A stretch of DNA of 64,000 bases, taken from Acidiferrum sp963764675. Lineage in GTDB: Bacteria; Acidobacteriota; Terriglobia; Acidiferrales; UBA7541. The stretch spans positions 124,001 through 188,000 of the forward strand of contig CAVXTQ010000012.1 of the NCBI GenBank assembly GCA_963764675.1, read 5' to 3'. Positions 38,455-45,975 of this stretch are shown in pieces. Numbering within the stretch: the first letter of the stretch is position 1; each line of letters begins with the position of its first letter. The position numbers and the translations under genes were made by a program. The notes beneath the pieces were generated by a model. That model saw only the letters and a program-made list of their open reading frames with translations. It searched no databases and had not been told where the DNA came from.

Positions 38455-39018
38455 ATGCTCAGAACGCTCGGGATCGGCATCCTGGTGGGAGTCCTTCTGG
38501 TCTTCGCGGGAGTCTGGTTTTACTTTACGAGCGGACGTGCGCCGGTTGCGGTGACCGACCCACCGATGCCGTTTGAAGCTAAGCTGGCGCACGCCGCCAT
38601 GCACGCCCACGTAGCCAGGCAGACACCTGTCGAGCCTGCTGTGCCTGCGGATGAGAAAAATTTAATGGCCGGCGCCGAAGTTTACAAACAAAACTGTGCG
38701 GTGTGCCACGGTTTGCCGGCAGAGCCCGAGAGCGCGATCGCACATGGCATGTATCCGAAGCCGCCGGAGCTCTTTCATGGCACGGGCGTCACCGACGATC
38801 CCCCCTTCGAAACCTATTGGAAGGCCCAGAATGGAATCCGCATGACGGGGATGCCCGGATTCAAAGGGCGCTTGACGGATTCGCAGTTGTGGCAAGTGAG
38901 CCAGTTGCTGGCGAACGCGGACAAGATTTCGCCGTCGGTCAAGGCCGCTTTGACGATCACGCCAGTGGGCGTCATGACGGCATCGCCGACCGTGGCCGCC
39001 CCAAACCCGACAAAGTAG
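38455..39018 (+). CDS. membrane-anchored monoheme cytochrome c
   Basis: 187 residues. An uncleaved N-terminal anchor is likely (LGIGILVGVLLVFAGVWFYF). A class I cytochrome c domain follows at about residues 70-165, with heme site CAVCHG and a probable distal Met in RMTGMPGF. The C-terminal 25 residues are Ala/Pro/Thr-rich. It probably shuttles electrons at the periplasmic face of the inner membrane. It stands alone between the divergent RND operon and the convergent MFS gene; no oxidase or dehydrogenase gene is next to it, so its partner is unknown. Confidence 0.88.
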   Translation: MLRTLGIGILVGVLLVFAGVWFYFTSGRAPVAVTDPPMPFEAKLAHAAMHAHVARQTPVEPAVPADEKNLMAGAEVYKQNCAVCHGLPAEPESAIAHGMYPKPPELFHGTGVTDDPPFETYWKAQNGIRMTGMPGFKGRLTDSQLWQVSQLLANADKISPSVKAALTITPVGVMTASPTVAAPNPTK

Positions 39019-39025
39019 GCAAGAA

Positions 39026-39070
39026 TTGTCATTCTGAGACATCCGATGAGGATGTCCGAAAAATCTCAAC
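39026..39070. repeat. REP-like palindromic repeat, copy 2
   Basis: A 45-nt copy of the element at 11455-11500. The hairpin GACATCC-GATGA-GGATGTC (39038-39056) differs from the first copy at the base of the stem on both arms, with pairing kept. It lies just downstream of the cytochrome c gene, between convergent genes, a typical REP location. Confidence 0.8.
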
Positions 39071-39131
39071 TCCAATCCGGTATTCCTTACTGTCTGGAGT
39101 ATTTTGTCTACAGCCAAGTTTTTTCACGTTC

Positions 39132-40382
39132 TTATCGCTTCTGCACAGTCGTGAGTTTGTCGGCCTTGCGCAATTCCGGAAACATCCAGGCCCATAGTGC
39201 AGTGACTGCGAGCGTGCCAATGCCGCCGAGTACGACGGCCGGAACGGTGCCGAACCAGTGGGCCGTCAGGCCGGATTCAAACTGGCCGAGCTCGTTGGAC
39301 GCCCCGATGAAAACCATGTCGACGGAATTGACGCGCCCGCGCATCTCGTCCGGCGTGGCGATTTGCACCAGCGTGGCGCGAACGATGACGCTCACCATAT
39401 CCGTTGCGCCCACTAGAACAAGAGCGACAAGCGAGAGAATCAGGCTTCGCGAAATTCCGAAAAGTATGGTGAAGAATCCGAAGCCGGCCACGCACCATAG
39501 CATAGTGGCGCCGACGCGGGCACGCATCGGCTTATGCGCCAAATAGACGGCCATGGCGGCCGCGCCCACCCCTGGAGCGGTGCGAAGAATGCCGAGCCCC
39601 CAGGGACCCGTCAGTAGGATTTCTCGCGCGTATACCGGAAGCAACGCCACCGCTCCGCCCAGCAGCACCGCGAACAAATCCAGCGAGATCGACCCTAGAA
39701 TCAATTTCTCACGCCAGATGTAGCGAAGGCCAGCCAGGACGGTCGTCACGCTGATGGGTTCTCTTGCGCGCGCTTTCGATTGCAACTTCATTTGCGTTGT
39801 CACGAACGCCGACAGCGCGCCAACGCCGGCGCCCACTGCATACACCACTGCCGGGCCACGTGTGGCGGCATACAGGATGCCTCCAACCGACGGGCCAAGA
39901 ATGGTCGCGCACTGAAAAACGGTGGAAGCCCAGGCGACGGCGTTCGGAAAGTGGGCCTCCGGTACCAACTGCGGAAGAATCGCCCGGCTGACCGGCGCGC
40001 TGAACGAGCGCACCACACCCAACAGGATCAGCACTGCGTAGATCGGATAAACCGAATACGGACCGCGCAGCGTGACCACCAGCAGCAGCGCCGAGCATAG
40101 CGCGTAACCCGCGAAGCACACCGTGACCAGCTTGCGGCGATCGTAGCGGTCCGCGACGTGTCCGGATACCAGAAAAAGGAGAATACCCGGAAGAAATTGC
40201 GCGAGGCCCACGAGTCCCAGATCCAAGGGGCGCTTACTGATCTCGTATACTTGCCAGCCGACGGCAACGGACTGCATTTCGGTGGCGAGGACGGTAAAGA
40301 AGCGCGCGAACTGGAACAACGCGAAACCCGGGTAGGTGAAGGCGATGCGCCCCGAGGCTGGGGCGGTCTCTGGAGCAGCCAT
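39132..40382 (-). CDS. MFS transporter, EntS-like (DHA3/MFS_3 type)
   Basis: 416 residues from ATG 40382, with about 12 hydrophobic segments. The MFS loop 2-3 signature is visible as GHVADRYDRRKL, and a second-half counterpart appears around PDEMRGRVNSVDMVF. The overall pattern (FARFFTVLATEMQSVAVGWQVYE at helix 1, FSAPVSRAILPQLVPE after helix 4) is that of the MFS_3/EntS group of drug and siderophore exporters. Substrate unknown. The gene is divergent from the siroheme-synthesis gene with an 87-bp gap that must hold both promoters. Confidence 0.9.
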   Translation of the reverse strand: MAAPETAPASGRIAFTYPGFALFQFARFFTVLATEMQSVAVGWQVYEISKRPLDLGLVGLAQFLPGILLFLVSGHVADRYDRRKLVTVCFAGYALCSALLLVVTLRGPYSVYPIYAVLILLGVVRSFSAPVSRAILPQLVPEAHFPNAVAWASTVFQCATILGPSVGGILYAATRGPAVVYAVGAGVGALSAFVTTQMKLQSKARAREPISVTTVLAGLRYIWREKLILGSISLDLFAVLLGGAVALLPVYAREILLTGPWGLGILRTAPGVGAAAMAVYLAHKPMRARVGATMLWCVAGFGFFTILFGISRSLILSLVALVLVGATDMVSVIVRATLVQIATPDEMRGRVNSVDMVFIGASNELGQFESGLTAHWFGTVPAVVLGGIGTLAVTALWAWMFPELRKADKLTTVQKR

Positions 40383-40469
40383 CGTCGAAATACTTTGCCA
40401 CAAAACAAGATTCGTCGCTCGGCTCTTGAAAATGGCCCTAGAATCGATAGCCGCCGCGATTGACGGCAG

Positions 40470-41111
40470 ATGGAAATGAAGAACGCGATGCAAATGTTCC
40501 CGTTATTCCTGAAGCTGGAAAAGCGACACTGTCTGGTCGTCGGAGCCGGGTCGATCGCGGAGTCGAAAATCGCCGGATTGATCGATACCGGCGCGCGCGT
40601 GCGGGTGGTGGCTCCGGAGGCGACGCCGCAGGTGTGCGCGTGGGCTCGCGCACGGAAGATTGATTGGCAGCGGCGCGTTTTTCGACCCTCGGACTTGCGC
40701 GGCATGTTTCTGGTGGTAGCGGCAACTTCCTCTACGGTAGTCCACGAGAGAATATTTCGCGCAGCCCGGCGGCTGGGCGTCCTCTGCAACATCGTGGACG
40801 TGCCACGGCTCTGCGACTTTTACTACCCCGCGGTGGTGCGGCGGGGCGCGCTGCAAATCGCTGTTTCGACGACCGGACACAGTCCTGCGCTGGCGCAACG
40901 CCTGCGCAAGGAGCTGGAAGTCTACTTTGGCGTGGAGTACGAAGCGTGGCTTGCGTCTCTAGGCAAGGCGAGAGAGAAGATCAACGCCAAAAAGATAAAA
41001 GCCGAGGAGCGAAAGCAGCTCCTACACAAGATGGTGAGCAAGGAAGCTTTCGAGGACTTTCGCAGGAGCTGGGAAAAAAAGTTCGGGGGAAGACATGAAT
41101 CGCGTCTCTAG
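40470..41111 (+). CDS. precorrin-2 dehydrogenase / sirohydrochlorin ferrochelatase (CysG N-domain/Met8-like)
   Basis: 213 residues. Converts precorrin-2 to sirohydrochlorin with NAD and may insert iron to give siroheme, the cofactor of sulfite and nitrite reductases. The Rossmann NAD site is LVVGAGSIAESKIAGLIDTG. The conserved Asp, which is catalytic in CysG, is in CNIVDVPRLCDFYYPAVV. The dimerisation region includes VSTTGHSPALAQRLRKELE. There is no methyltransferase domain, so uroporphyrinogen methylation must be encoded elsewhere. The C-terminus has a charged extension. The stop lies 17 bp inside the next gene, suggesting coupling to the S46 peptidase. It supports the sulfur-assimilation genes at 49-53 kb functionally. 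Confidence 0.9.
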   Translation: MEMKNAMQMFPLFLKLEKRHCLVVGAGSIAESKIAGLIDTGARVRVVAPEATPQVCAWARARKIDWQRRVFRPSDLRGMFLVVAATSSTVVHERIFRAARRLGVLCNIVDVPRLCDFYYPAVVRRGALQIAVSTTGHSPALAQRLRKELEVYFGVEYEAWLASLGKAREKINAKKIKAEERKQLLHKMVSKEAFEDFRRSWEKKFGGRHESRL

Positions 41112-43221
41112 CTTTCTTCTCGGAGCGACACGCCGGCAGATTCTCGCTCTGCTGTCGGGGGCTCTCTACTTGCTGTTCCTGGCCTGTTCCTTGGCTTTCG
41201 CGGACGAGGGCATGTGGCTGTACAACGCTTTCCCAAAGGAAAAGCTAAAAGCCAAATATGGTTTTGCGCCGACGCAACAGTGGCTCGACCACGTCCGGCT
41301 GTCTTCCGTTCGCTTCAACAATGGAGCATCCGGATCGTTTGTTTCTGCAGATGGCCTCACACTGACCAACCATCACGTCGGGGCGGAATGCATTCAGCAG
41401 CTTTCGACGGGCGAGAAAGACTACATGAAGTCCGGCTTTCGCGCCGGCTCTCTTGCAGAAGAAGCCAAATGCCCGGACCTGGAGTTGAACCAACTGCTGG
41501 CCGTTGAAGATGTCACGACGCAAGTGAACGCGGCGGCGAAGCCGGAGATGTCCGTTGCGGAAGCAGGAAAAGCGAAGCGCGGAGCGATGTCCGAGATCGA
41601 GAAGAGTTGTGCCACTTCGACCGGACTGCGCTGCGATGTGGTCACGCTGTATGCCGGCGGCGTCTACAACCTCTATGAATATAAGAAATACACCGATATT
41701 CGTCTGGTGTTCGCGCCGGAAGCGGACATGGCGTTTTTCGGGGGCGACCCGGATAACTTTAGCTATCCACGCTACGATCTGGACGTCGCATTTTTTCGGA
41801 TCTACGAGAACGGCAAGCCGGTTCACTTCGATAACTACCTGCACTGGTCCAAAGCGGGCGTGAAAGAGGGTGACCTGATCTTCGTTTCGGGAAACCCCGG
41901 CTCGACCGACCGGCTCAAGACGGTCTCTGAACTAGAGTTCCTGCGAGATGTGGCTTATCCGTCGCGACTGGCGGCCATGGCGCGCCGCGTCGCGCTGCTG
42001 CAGAATTTCGGAGCGAAGTCCGAGGAAGACGCTCGGATCTCCCGGGATGATTTGTTTGGATACCAGAACGCTTACAAGGCGATTGCGGGCGGCATCCGGG
42101 GTTTGCATGACGAGAAGTCGATGACTGCTAAGGCTCTCGACGAAAAGAAATTACGCGCGGAAGTGGCATCGAATGCCAAGTTGAGCGCGGAGGTTGGCGA
42201 TCCGTGGAGCGCAATTAGCCAGGCCCAGGTGGTCGCCAAACAGATTTTCTTGCCGTTTGTTTACATCGAGCGCGGAAGCGGGTTTAACTCCGACCTCGCG
42301 AGAATAGCGCGCACGTTGGTACGGGTGACGCAGGAAAAAACGAAACCAAACGGGCAGCGCCTGCGTGAGTATGTGGATTCGGCGCTGCCGTCGCTCGAAC
42401 AAGGGCTTTTTTCCACGGCACCGATCTATAAGTCGCTGGAAACCGTCACGCTGGCGGACTCCTTGGCGGAAATGCAACAGGTAATGGGCGAGAATGATCC
42501 GGTAGTGCAAAAAATGCTCGGTGGGAAGAGCGCCGCCGAAGTTGCGAAGAGCCTGATCGACGGCACGAAATTGGACGATGTAGCTGTGCGCAAGCAACTG
42601 TATGAAGGAGGCGTGGCGGCCATCGAGGCATCTTCGGACCCTCTGATCGTGCTCGCTCGCAATATCGATCCCGACGCCCGCGCGGTTCGTAAACGCTCGG
42701 ATGACGAAGTGGAGGCGGTGGTGCGTCAGGAAGGCGCGAAAATTGCCAAGGCGCGCTTTTCCGAAGGCGGTTTCAACGAACCTCCCGACGCGACGTTTAC
42801 GCTGCGAATCAGCTATGGAGTCGTTAAGGGTTACGTGGAGGACGCCAAGCAGATTCCTTATTTCACAACGTTCGCGGGCGTCTACCAGCACGCGGCCGAG
42901 CATGGCAACAAGCCGCCCTACCAACTGCCGCAAAGCTGGATGACTTCGAAATCCAAACTCAATCTCGAGACTCCGATGAACTTCGTCACGACGGCGGACA
43001 CCATCGGTGGAAACTCCGGAAGCCCGCTGGTGAACCAGGCCGGCGAGATCGTAGGCGCGAATTTCGACAGGAACATGCAGGCGTTGCCTCGGAATTTCTT
43101 TTTCGACGACAAAGCCGGGCGCAACGTAAGCGTTGACGTTCGCGGCATTCAAGAGGCCCTGCGCCACGTTTACGGCGCAACAGCGTTGGCGGACGAACTG
43201 CTTCGCGGCGCGATGAATTAG
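41095..43221 (+). CDS. S46-family dipeptidyl peptidase, DPP11-like
   Basis: 708 residues, exported (signal around ILALLSGALYLLFLACSLAFA). Serine exopeptidase releasing N-terminal dipeptides in the periplasm. Catalytic His in TNHHVGAE (residues 93-94), Asp region in GGDPDNFSYPRYDLDVAFFR, nucleophile Ser641 in IGGNSGSPLVN. Residue 659 (18 after the Ser, in NFDRN) is Arg. As I recall, that position is Arg in DPP11, which prefers Asp/Glu at P1, and Gly in DPP7, which prefers hydrophobic residues. Length is typical. The start ATG at 41095 overlaps the end of the siroheme gene. Confidence 0.93.
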   Translation: MNRVSSFLLGATRRQILALLSGALYLLFLACSLAFADEGMWLYNAFPKEKLKAKYGFAPTQQWLDHVRLSSVRFNNGASGSFVSADGLTLTNHHVGAECIQQLSTGEKDYMKSGFRAGSLAEEAKCPDLELNQLLAVEDVTTQVNAAAKPEMSVAEAGKAKRGAMSEIEKSCATSTGLRCDVVTLYAGGVYNLYEYKKYTDIRLVFAPEADMAFFGGDPDNFSYPRYDLDVAFFRIYENGKPVHFDNYLHWSKAGVKEGDLIFVSGNPGSTDRLKTVSELEFLRDVAYPSRLAAMARRVALLQNFGAKSEEDARISRDDLFGYQNAYKAIAGGIRGLHDEKSMTAKALDEKKLRAEVASNAKLSAEVGDPWSAISQAQVVAKQIFLPFVYIERGSGFNSDLARIARTLVRVTQEKTKPNGQRLREYVDSALPSLEQGLFSTAPIYKSLETVTLADSLAEMQQVMGENDPVVQKMLGGKSAAEVAKSLIDGTKLDDVAVRKQLYEGGVAAIEASSDPLIVLARNIDPDARAVRKRSDDEVEAVVRQEGAKIAKARFSEGGFNEPPDATFTLRISYGVVKGYVEDAKQIPYFTTFAGVYQHAAEHGNKPPYQLPQSWMTSKSKLNLETPMNFVTTADTIGGNSGSPLVNQAGEIVGANFDRNMQALPRNFFFDDKAGRNVSVDVRGIQEALRHVYGATALADELLRGAMN

Positions 43222-43293
43222 GCAACGTTGAAAGCGAAAGCCTGGCGAGACAAGCTAGCCGCTACAAGGGCATGGGCCGGAATCGAGCAGCAG

Positions 43294-44715
43294 CTACCAG
43301 ACGTAGGTCCCGACCGATCCTGCGTTCAGCGTGGTCTGGAAGGACTTGCCGTGGAAACGAACATTGAAAATTTGCGCTGACTTCGCGTCATTCGCGACGG
43401 TCAGCACGGTCTTACCGCCGGGAGCCTTGAAGGCGACATTGGGAAGAGTTGCCGGGGAATTGGAAGCGATGCGGACCGATCCTGGCCGGACAAATTTGGA
43501 AAAGTGCGCCATCGCGTAGTACGCCAAGTTTCGGGTGACGTCATTGCCGTCGATGGTGACCGCGCCCTGGCAGATCGGGCATCCGCCACTGTCGGTGTGC
43601 GGCTCAAATTTGGAGTTGGCGGCAAGATTCCAGAGCAGCACATTGCGGCTCCAGTTCTGAAGAGCGCCGATGAATGTGCCCTCGACGGGCCGAGCGATCG
43701 AGATTCTTGCACTTTCGGCAGGCTCGACGGCCATGAATTCGGTGAAATAGAGATTCTTCTGCGGAAAGGCGTTGTGAACCGCGGACATCGCGGCTATCTC
43801 GCCGCCATACAGGTGAAAACCGGAACCGTCGACAAAGGGATTGGCTTGCGGGTCGTTGAGAATGGAGGTGGCGTACTCGGGAACATCACAGTTGTGATCG
43901 TAAAGGATGATTTTGGTGCGTATTCCCGCGGCCTTGAATACCGGTCCGAGATGATCCTTGATGAATAGACCTTCCTCGTCCGCCAGCATCTGCATGCTCG
44001 GAGTGTTTTTTTCGTTCAGCGGCTCATTCTGGATGGTGATGGCGGCGATGTTGATGCCTTCCGCTTTCATGCCCTGGATGTATTTGACAAAATAATTGGC
44101 ATAGGCGCCGTAATATTCGGTCTTCAGCTTTCCGCCCTTGATGTTGTTGTTCGTCTTCATCCAGGCGGGCGCCGACCACGGCGAACCGAGGATTTCGATA
44201 CTTGGATTTATGGCGAGAATCTCTTTCAGCACGGGAATGAGCTCGACGCGGTCCGGAGCGAGTGTAAATTTCGCCAGGCCAGTATCGGTTTCTCCTTCAG
44301 GCAGATCGTCGTAGGAAAACACGTGATCGTTCAGGTCGGATGAGCCGACGCTGATTCGCAAATAGCTGACCCCTATGTTGTTGCCGTTGATGGCGAAGAG
44401 TTCCTTGAGGAGCGCGGCGCGTTTTGCGGCATCCATGTGCGCGAGGTGCTGGGCGCTTCCGCCGGTGAGCGCGAAGCCGAACCCGTCGATGGTCTGAAAC
44501 GTTTGGCGGTCGTCGATGTCGATGACGGAGTCCGAACCGGCGGACTTGGAGAATGTGAGAAAGGCTTTTTGCTGCTCGAAGAGAGCGGACTTGTCGGCGT
44601 TGGTGAGCCAGAACTGGACGTCGGCGGTTTTTTGAGCGCGCAACGACGCCGGTGCAAGCGCCAGAAAGAAAACCAGAAAGAAAACCAGAAAGCACCCGAT
44701 GCGTCTCAAGCTCAT
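43294..44715 (-). CDS. GH30-family glycoside hydrolase (glucosylceramidase-like)
   Basis: 473 residues, exported. A (beta/alpha)8 retaining glycosidase with a side beta-domain. Fold landmarks: QTIDGFGFALTGGSA at the start, the acid/base Glu in AITIQNEPLN, and the nucleophile Glu in NLYFTEFMA. The C-terminal beta-domain (about 400-473) ends LNAGSVGTYVW, standard for GH30. Family activities include glucosylceramidase, beta-1,6-glucanase and xylanase; the N-terminal FALTGG and ILGSPWSAPAWMKTN are typical of the glucosylceramidase/beta-1,6-glucanase branch. The signal peptide contains a tandem FLVF repeat from a DNA repeat. It converges on the S46 gene. Confidence 0.93.
   Translation of the reverse strand: MSLRRIGCFLVFFLVFFLALAPASLRAQKTADVQFWLTNADKSALFEQQKAFLTFSKSAGSDSVIDIDDRQTFQTIDGFGFALTGGSAQHLAHMDAAKRAALLKELFAINGNNIGVSYLRISVGSSDLNDHVFSYDDLPEGETDTGLAKFTLAPDRVELIPVLKEILAINPSIEILGSPWSAPAWMKTNNNIKGGKLKTEYYGAYANYFVKYIQGMKAEGINIAAITIQNEPLNEKNTPSMQMLADEEGLFIKDHLGPVFKAAGIRTKIILYDHNCDVPEYATSILNDPQANPFVDGSGFHLYGGEIAAMSAVHNAFPQKNLYFTEFMAVEPAESARISIARPVEGTFIGALQNWSRNVLLWNLAANSKFEPHTDSGGCPICQGAVTIDGNDVTRNLAYYAMAHFSKFVRPGSVRIASNSPATLPNVAFKAPGGKTVLTVANDAKSAQIFNVRFHGKSFQTTLNAGSVGTYVW
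44661..44692. repeat. 12-bp tandem repeat in the GH30 signal peptide
   Basis: The unit CCAGAAAGAAAA (plus strand) occurs two full times and two-thirds of a third time. Twelve bases are four codons, so each unit adds a hydrophobic FLVF block to the signal-peptide core without shifting frame. Copy-number slippage here would tune core length. Confidence 0.85.
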
Positions 44716-44825
44716 GCCATTCCTCCGAAGGTCGGGCTGGAAGTATTGTATTGCGGCCGGAAAAGAGCAAGCGAGCGAGAGGTATCGGAAGTGGAGACGC
44801 GGTTGCTTTACGCGGGCGAGAGCGT

Positions 44826-45704
44826 TTAAGCCGGCTGGGCTTTGGCCTGGGCGCGCTTGATCTCTTCGCTGAGTATGATGGCTTCGGCGACTTCGCGCAT
44901 CGACATGCGGCGCTGGCGGCTTTGCTTCTGAAGCATGAGATAGGCCGCTTCCTCGGTGAGATGCAAATCGCGCTGGAGAATGCCCTTGCCGCGTTCGATG
45001 ATCTTTCGGGATTCGAGTTCTTCGGAGAGCTGCGAGTTTTCTTCTTCGAGGCGCGCGCGTTCAATCTCTGCGCCGACAAGAAAGCCGATCGTAGAGATCA
45101 GCTGAATCTCGCTCTGGCTATGCGTGTGCGGCTGGCGGTGCTGCAAATTAATGACGCCGACGAGTTTGTTGCGGCAGATGACGGGCACGGAAAGAAACGC
45201 TTCGTAACGATCCTCAGGCAATTCATTGAACGAGCGGAAACGAGAATCCTCGAAGGCATGCGAGGCAACGGCAACAGGCTGCAGATGTTCCGCGACCCAG
45301 CCGGTGATTCCCTGCCCGACCTGCATTTTCAGCCGGTCGACCGCCTCAGGATGCGGATTCTTGGAGGCACGCAGGACGAGTTCTTTCGATTCCAGGACGT
45401 ACACGAAGCAAGAGTCGCACTTCACGACGGCGGTGGCGAAGTCCACGATTCGTTGCAACACTTCGTGCAATGGATCGGCGGCCGCCATCCTGCTACCAAT
45501 TTGATGAAGGAAACCAATTGCGGGATCTTCCACGCGGAGCAAGCCCTCGTTCATAAGGGTGACGCTAACCGCGTTGTCGCAAACGGTCAAACGCAAATAA
45601 TCGTTTGGAGCGAGCAATTCTGGGAATGGCGGGACCTCACAGGCTGTCCGGAAGAAGATGTACCCAGAATTCGTATTCAAAGCATCGAAAATATGATTTG
45701 CCAT
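44826..45704 (-). CDS. GAF-ANTAR regulator (RNA-binding antiterminator)
   Basis: 292 residues from ATG 45704, with GAGAAG upstream; a TTG at 45764 would extend it across the leader ORF on the other strand. An N-terminal segment of about 65 residues is unassigned. A GAF domain spans about 70-215 (VGQGITGWVAEHLQPVAV, YEAFLSVPVICRNKLVGVIN). A coiled linker leads to an ANTAR domain at about 230-285 (ESRKIIERGKGILQRDLHLTEEAAYLMLQ, then RRMSMREVAEAII). ANTAR domains bind paired hexanucleotide hairpins in nascent RNA and block terminators. It is divergent from the attenuated TonB receptor operon, so a role there is possible but unproven. Confidence 0.9.
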   Translation of the reverse strand: MANHIFDALNTNSGYIFFRTACEVPPFPELLAPNDYLRLTVCDNAVSVTLMNEGLLRVEDPAIGFLHQIGSRMAAADPLHEVLQRIVDFATAVVKCDSCFVYVLESKELVLRASKNPHPEAVDRLKMQVGQGITGWVAEHLQPVAVASHAFEDSRFRSFNELPEDRYEAFLSVPVICRNKLVGVINLQHRQPHTHSQSEIQLISTIGFLVGAEIERARLEEENSQLSEELESRKIIERGKGILQRDLHLTEEAAYLMLQKQSRQRRMSMREVAEAIILSEEIKRAQAKAQPA

Positions 45705-45726
45705 TGATCGCTTCTCAGGGTAGCCT
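45698..45726 (+). promoter_or_regulatory. predicted sigma-70 promoter of leader/TonB-receptor transcript
   Basis: -35 TTGCCA (45698-45703), 17-nt spacer, -10 TAGCCT (45721-45726). The -10 ends 8 nt before the leader ATG, so transcription should begin at or next to the start codon. From GGGTA through TGC-R-AC, the sequence around the -10 matches the promoter at 49232-49260. The -10 is weak against consensus. Confidence 0.5.
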
Positions 45727-45734
45727 GCGACTTC

Positions 45735-45827
45735 ATGGTTTCTCACTACCAAAAGACCACGCAAAGCTGTTGTCGGTGTACGCGCCGTGGGTGTGAGTCT
45801 TTTGGCGGGGGAAAACTAGGCATGTAG
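45735..45827 (+). CDS. cysteine-rich leader peptide upstream of the TonB-dependent receptor
   Basis: 30-codon ORF, ATG 45735 to TAG 45825-45827. The peptide begins MVSHYQKTTQSCCRC and has a fourth Cys at residue 20. It aligns with the leader upstream of cysD: Ser3, Gln6 and Cys12-Cys13-Arg14 coincide. There is no Shine-Dalgarno sequence, and the predicted transcript start is at the ATG, so it would be translated leaderless. The 10-nt segment GTGGGTGTGA (45787-45796) inside the ORF can pair with TCGCACCCAT (45853-45862), covering the 5' arm of the terminator. Inference: ribosome stalling at Cys codons during Cys-tRNA shortage permits read-through. It was identified by eye. Confidence 0.72.
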   Translation: MVSHYQKTTQSCCRCTRRGCESFGGGKLGM

Positions 45828-45855
45828 CAGTCTGAATCCAGCCTAAGCGTTTTCG

Positions 45856-45899
45856 CACCCATCGCCAGAGATGATCTGGACGGTGGGTTTTTTGTTTTT
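45856..45899 (+). terminator. attenuator terminator before the TonB-dependent receptor
   Basis: Outer stem CACC (45856-45859) / GGTG (45882-45885), inner stem CCAGA (45865-45869) / TCTGG (45875-45879), then T6-G-T5 (45888-45899). It starts 28 nt after the leader stop and lies 77 nt before the receptor ATG. Spacing from the leader stop and the tail sequence are identical to the cysD attenuator. Confidence 0.8.
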
Positions 45900-45975
45900 G
45901 GGCGAGAGAGTTTCACCGAACGCGAGCGGCGTGCAGGCGCAAGCCAAAGAAATTGAGCGAGGTGAGGAGATTGTG

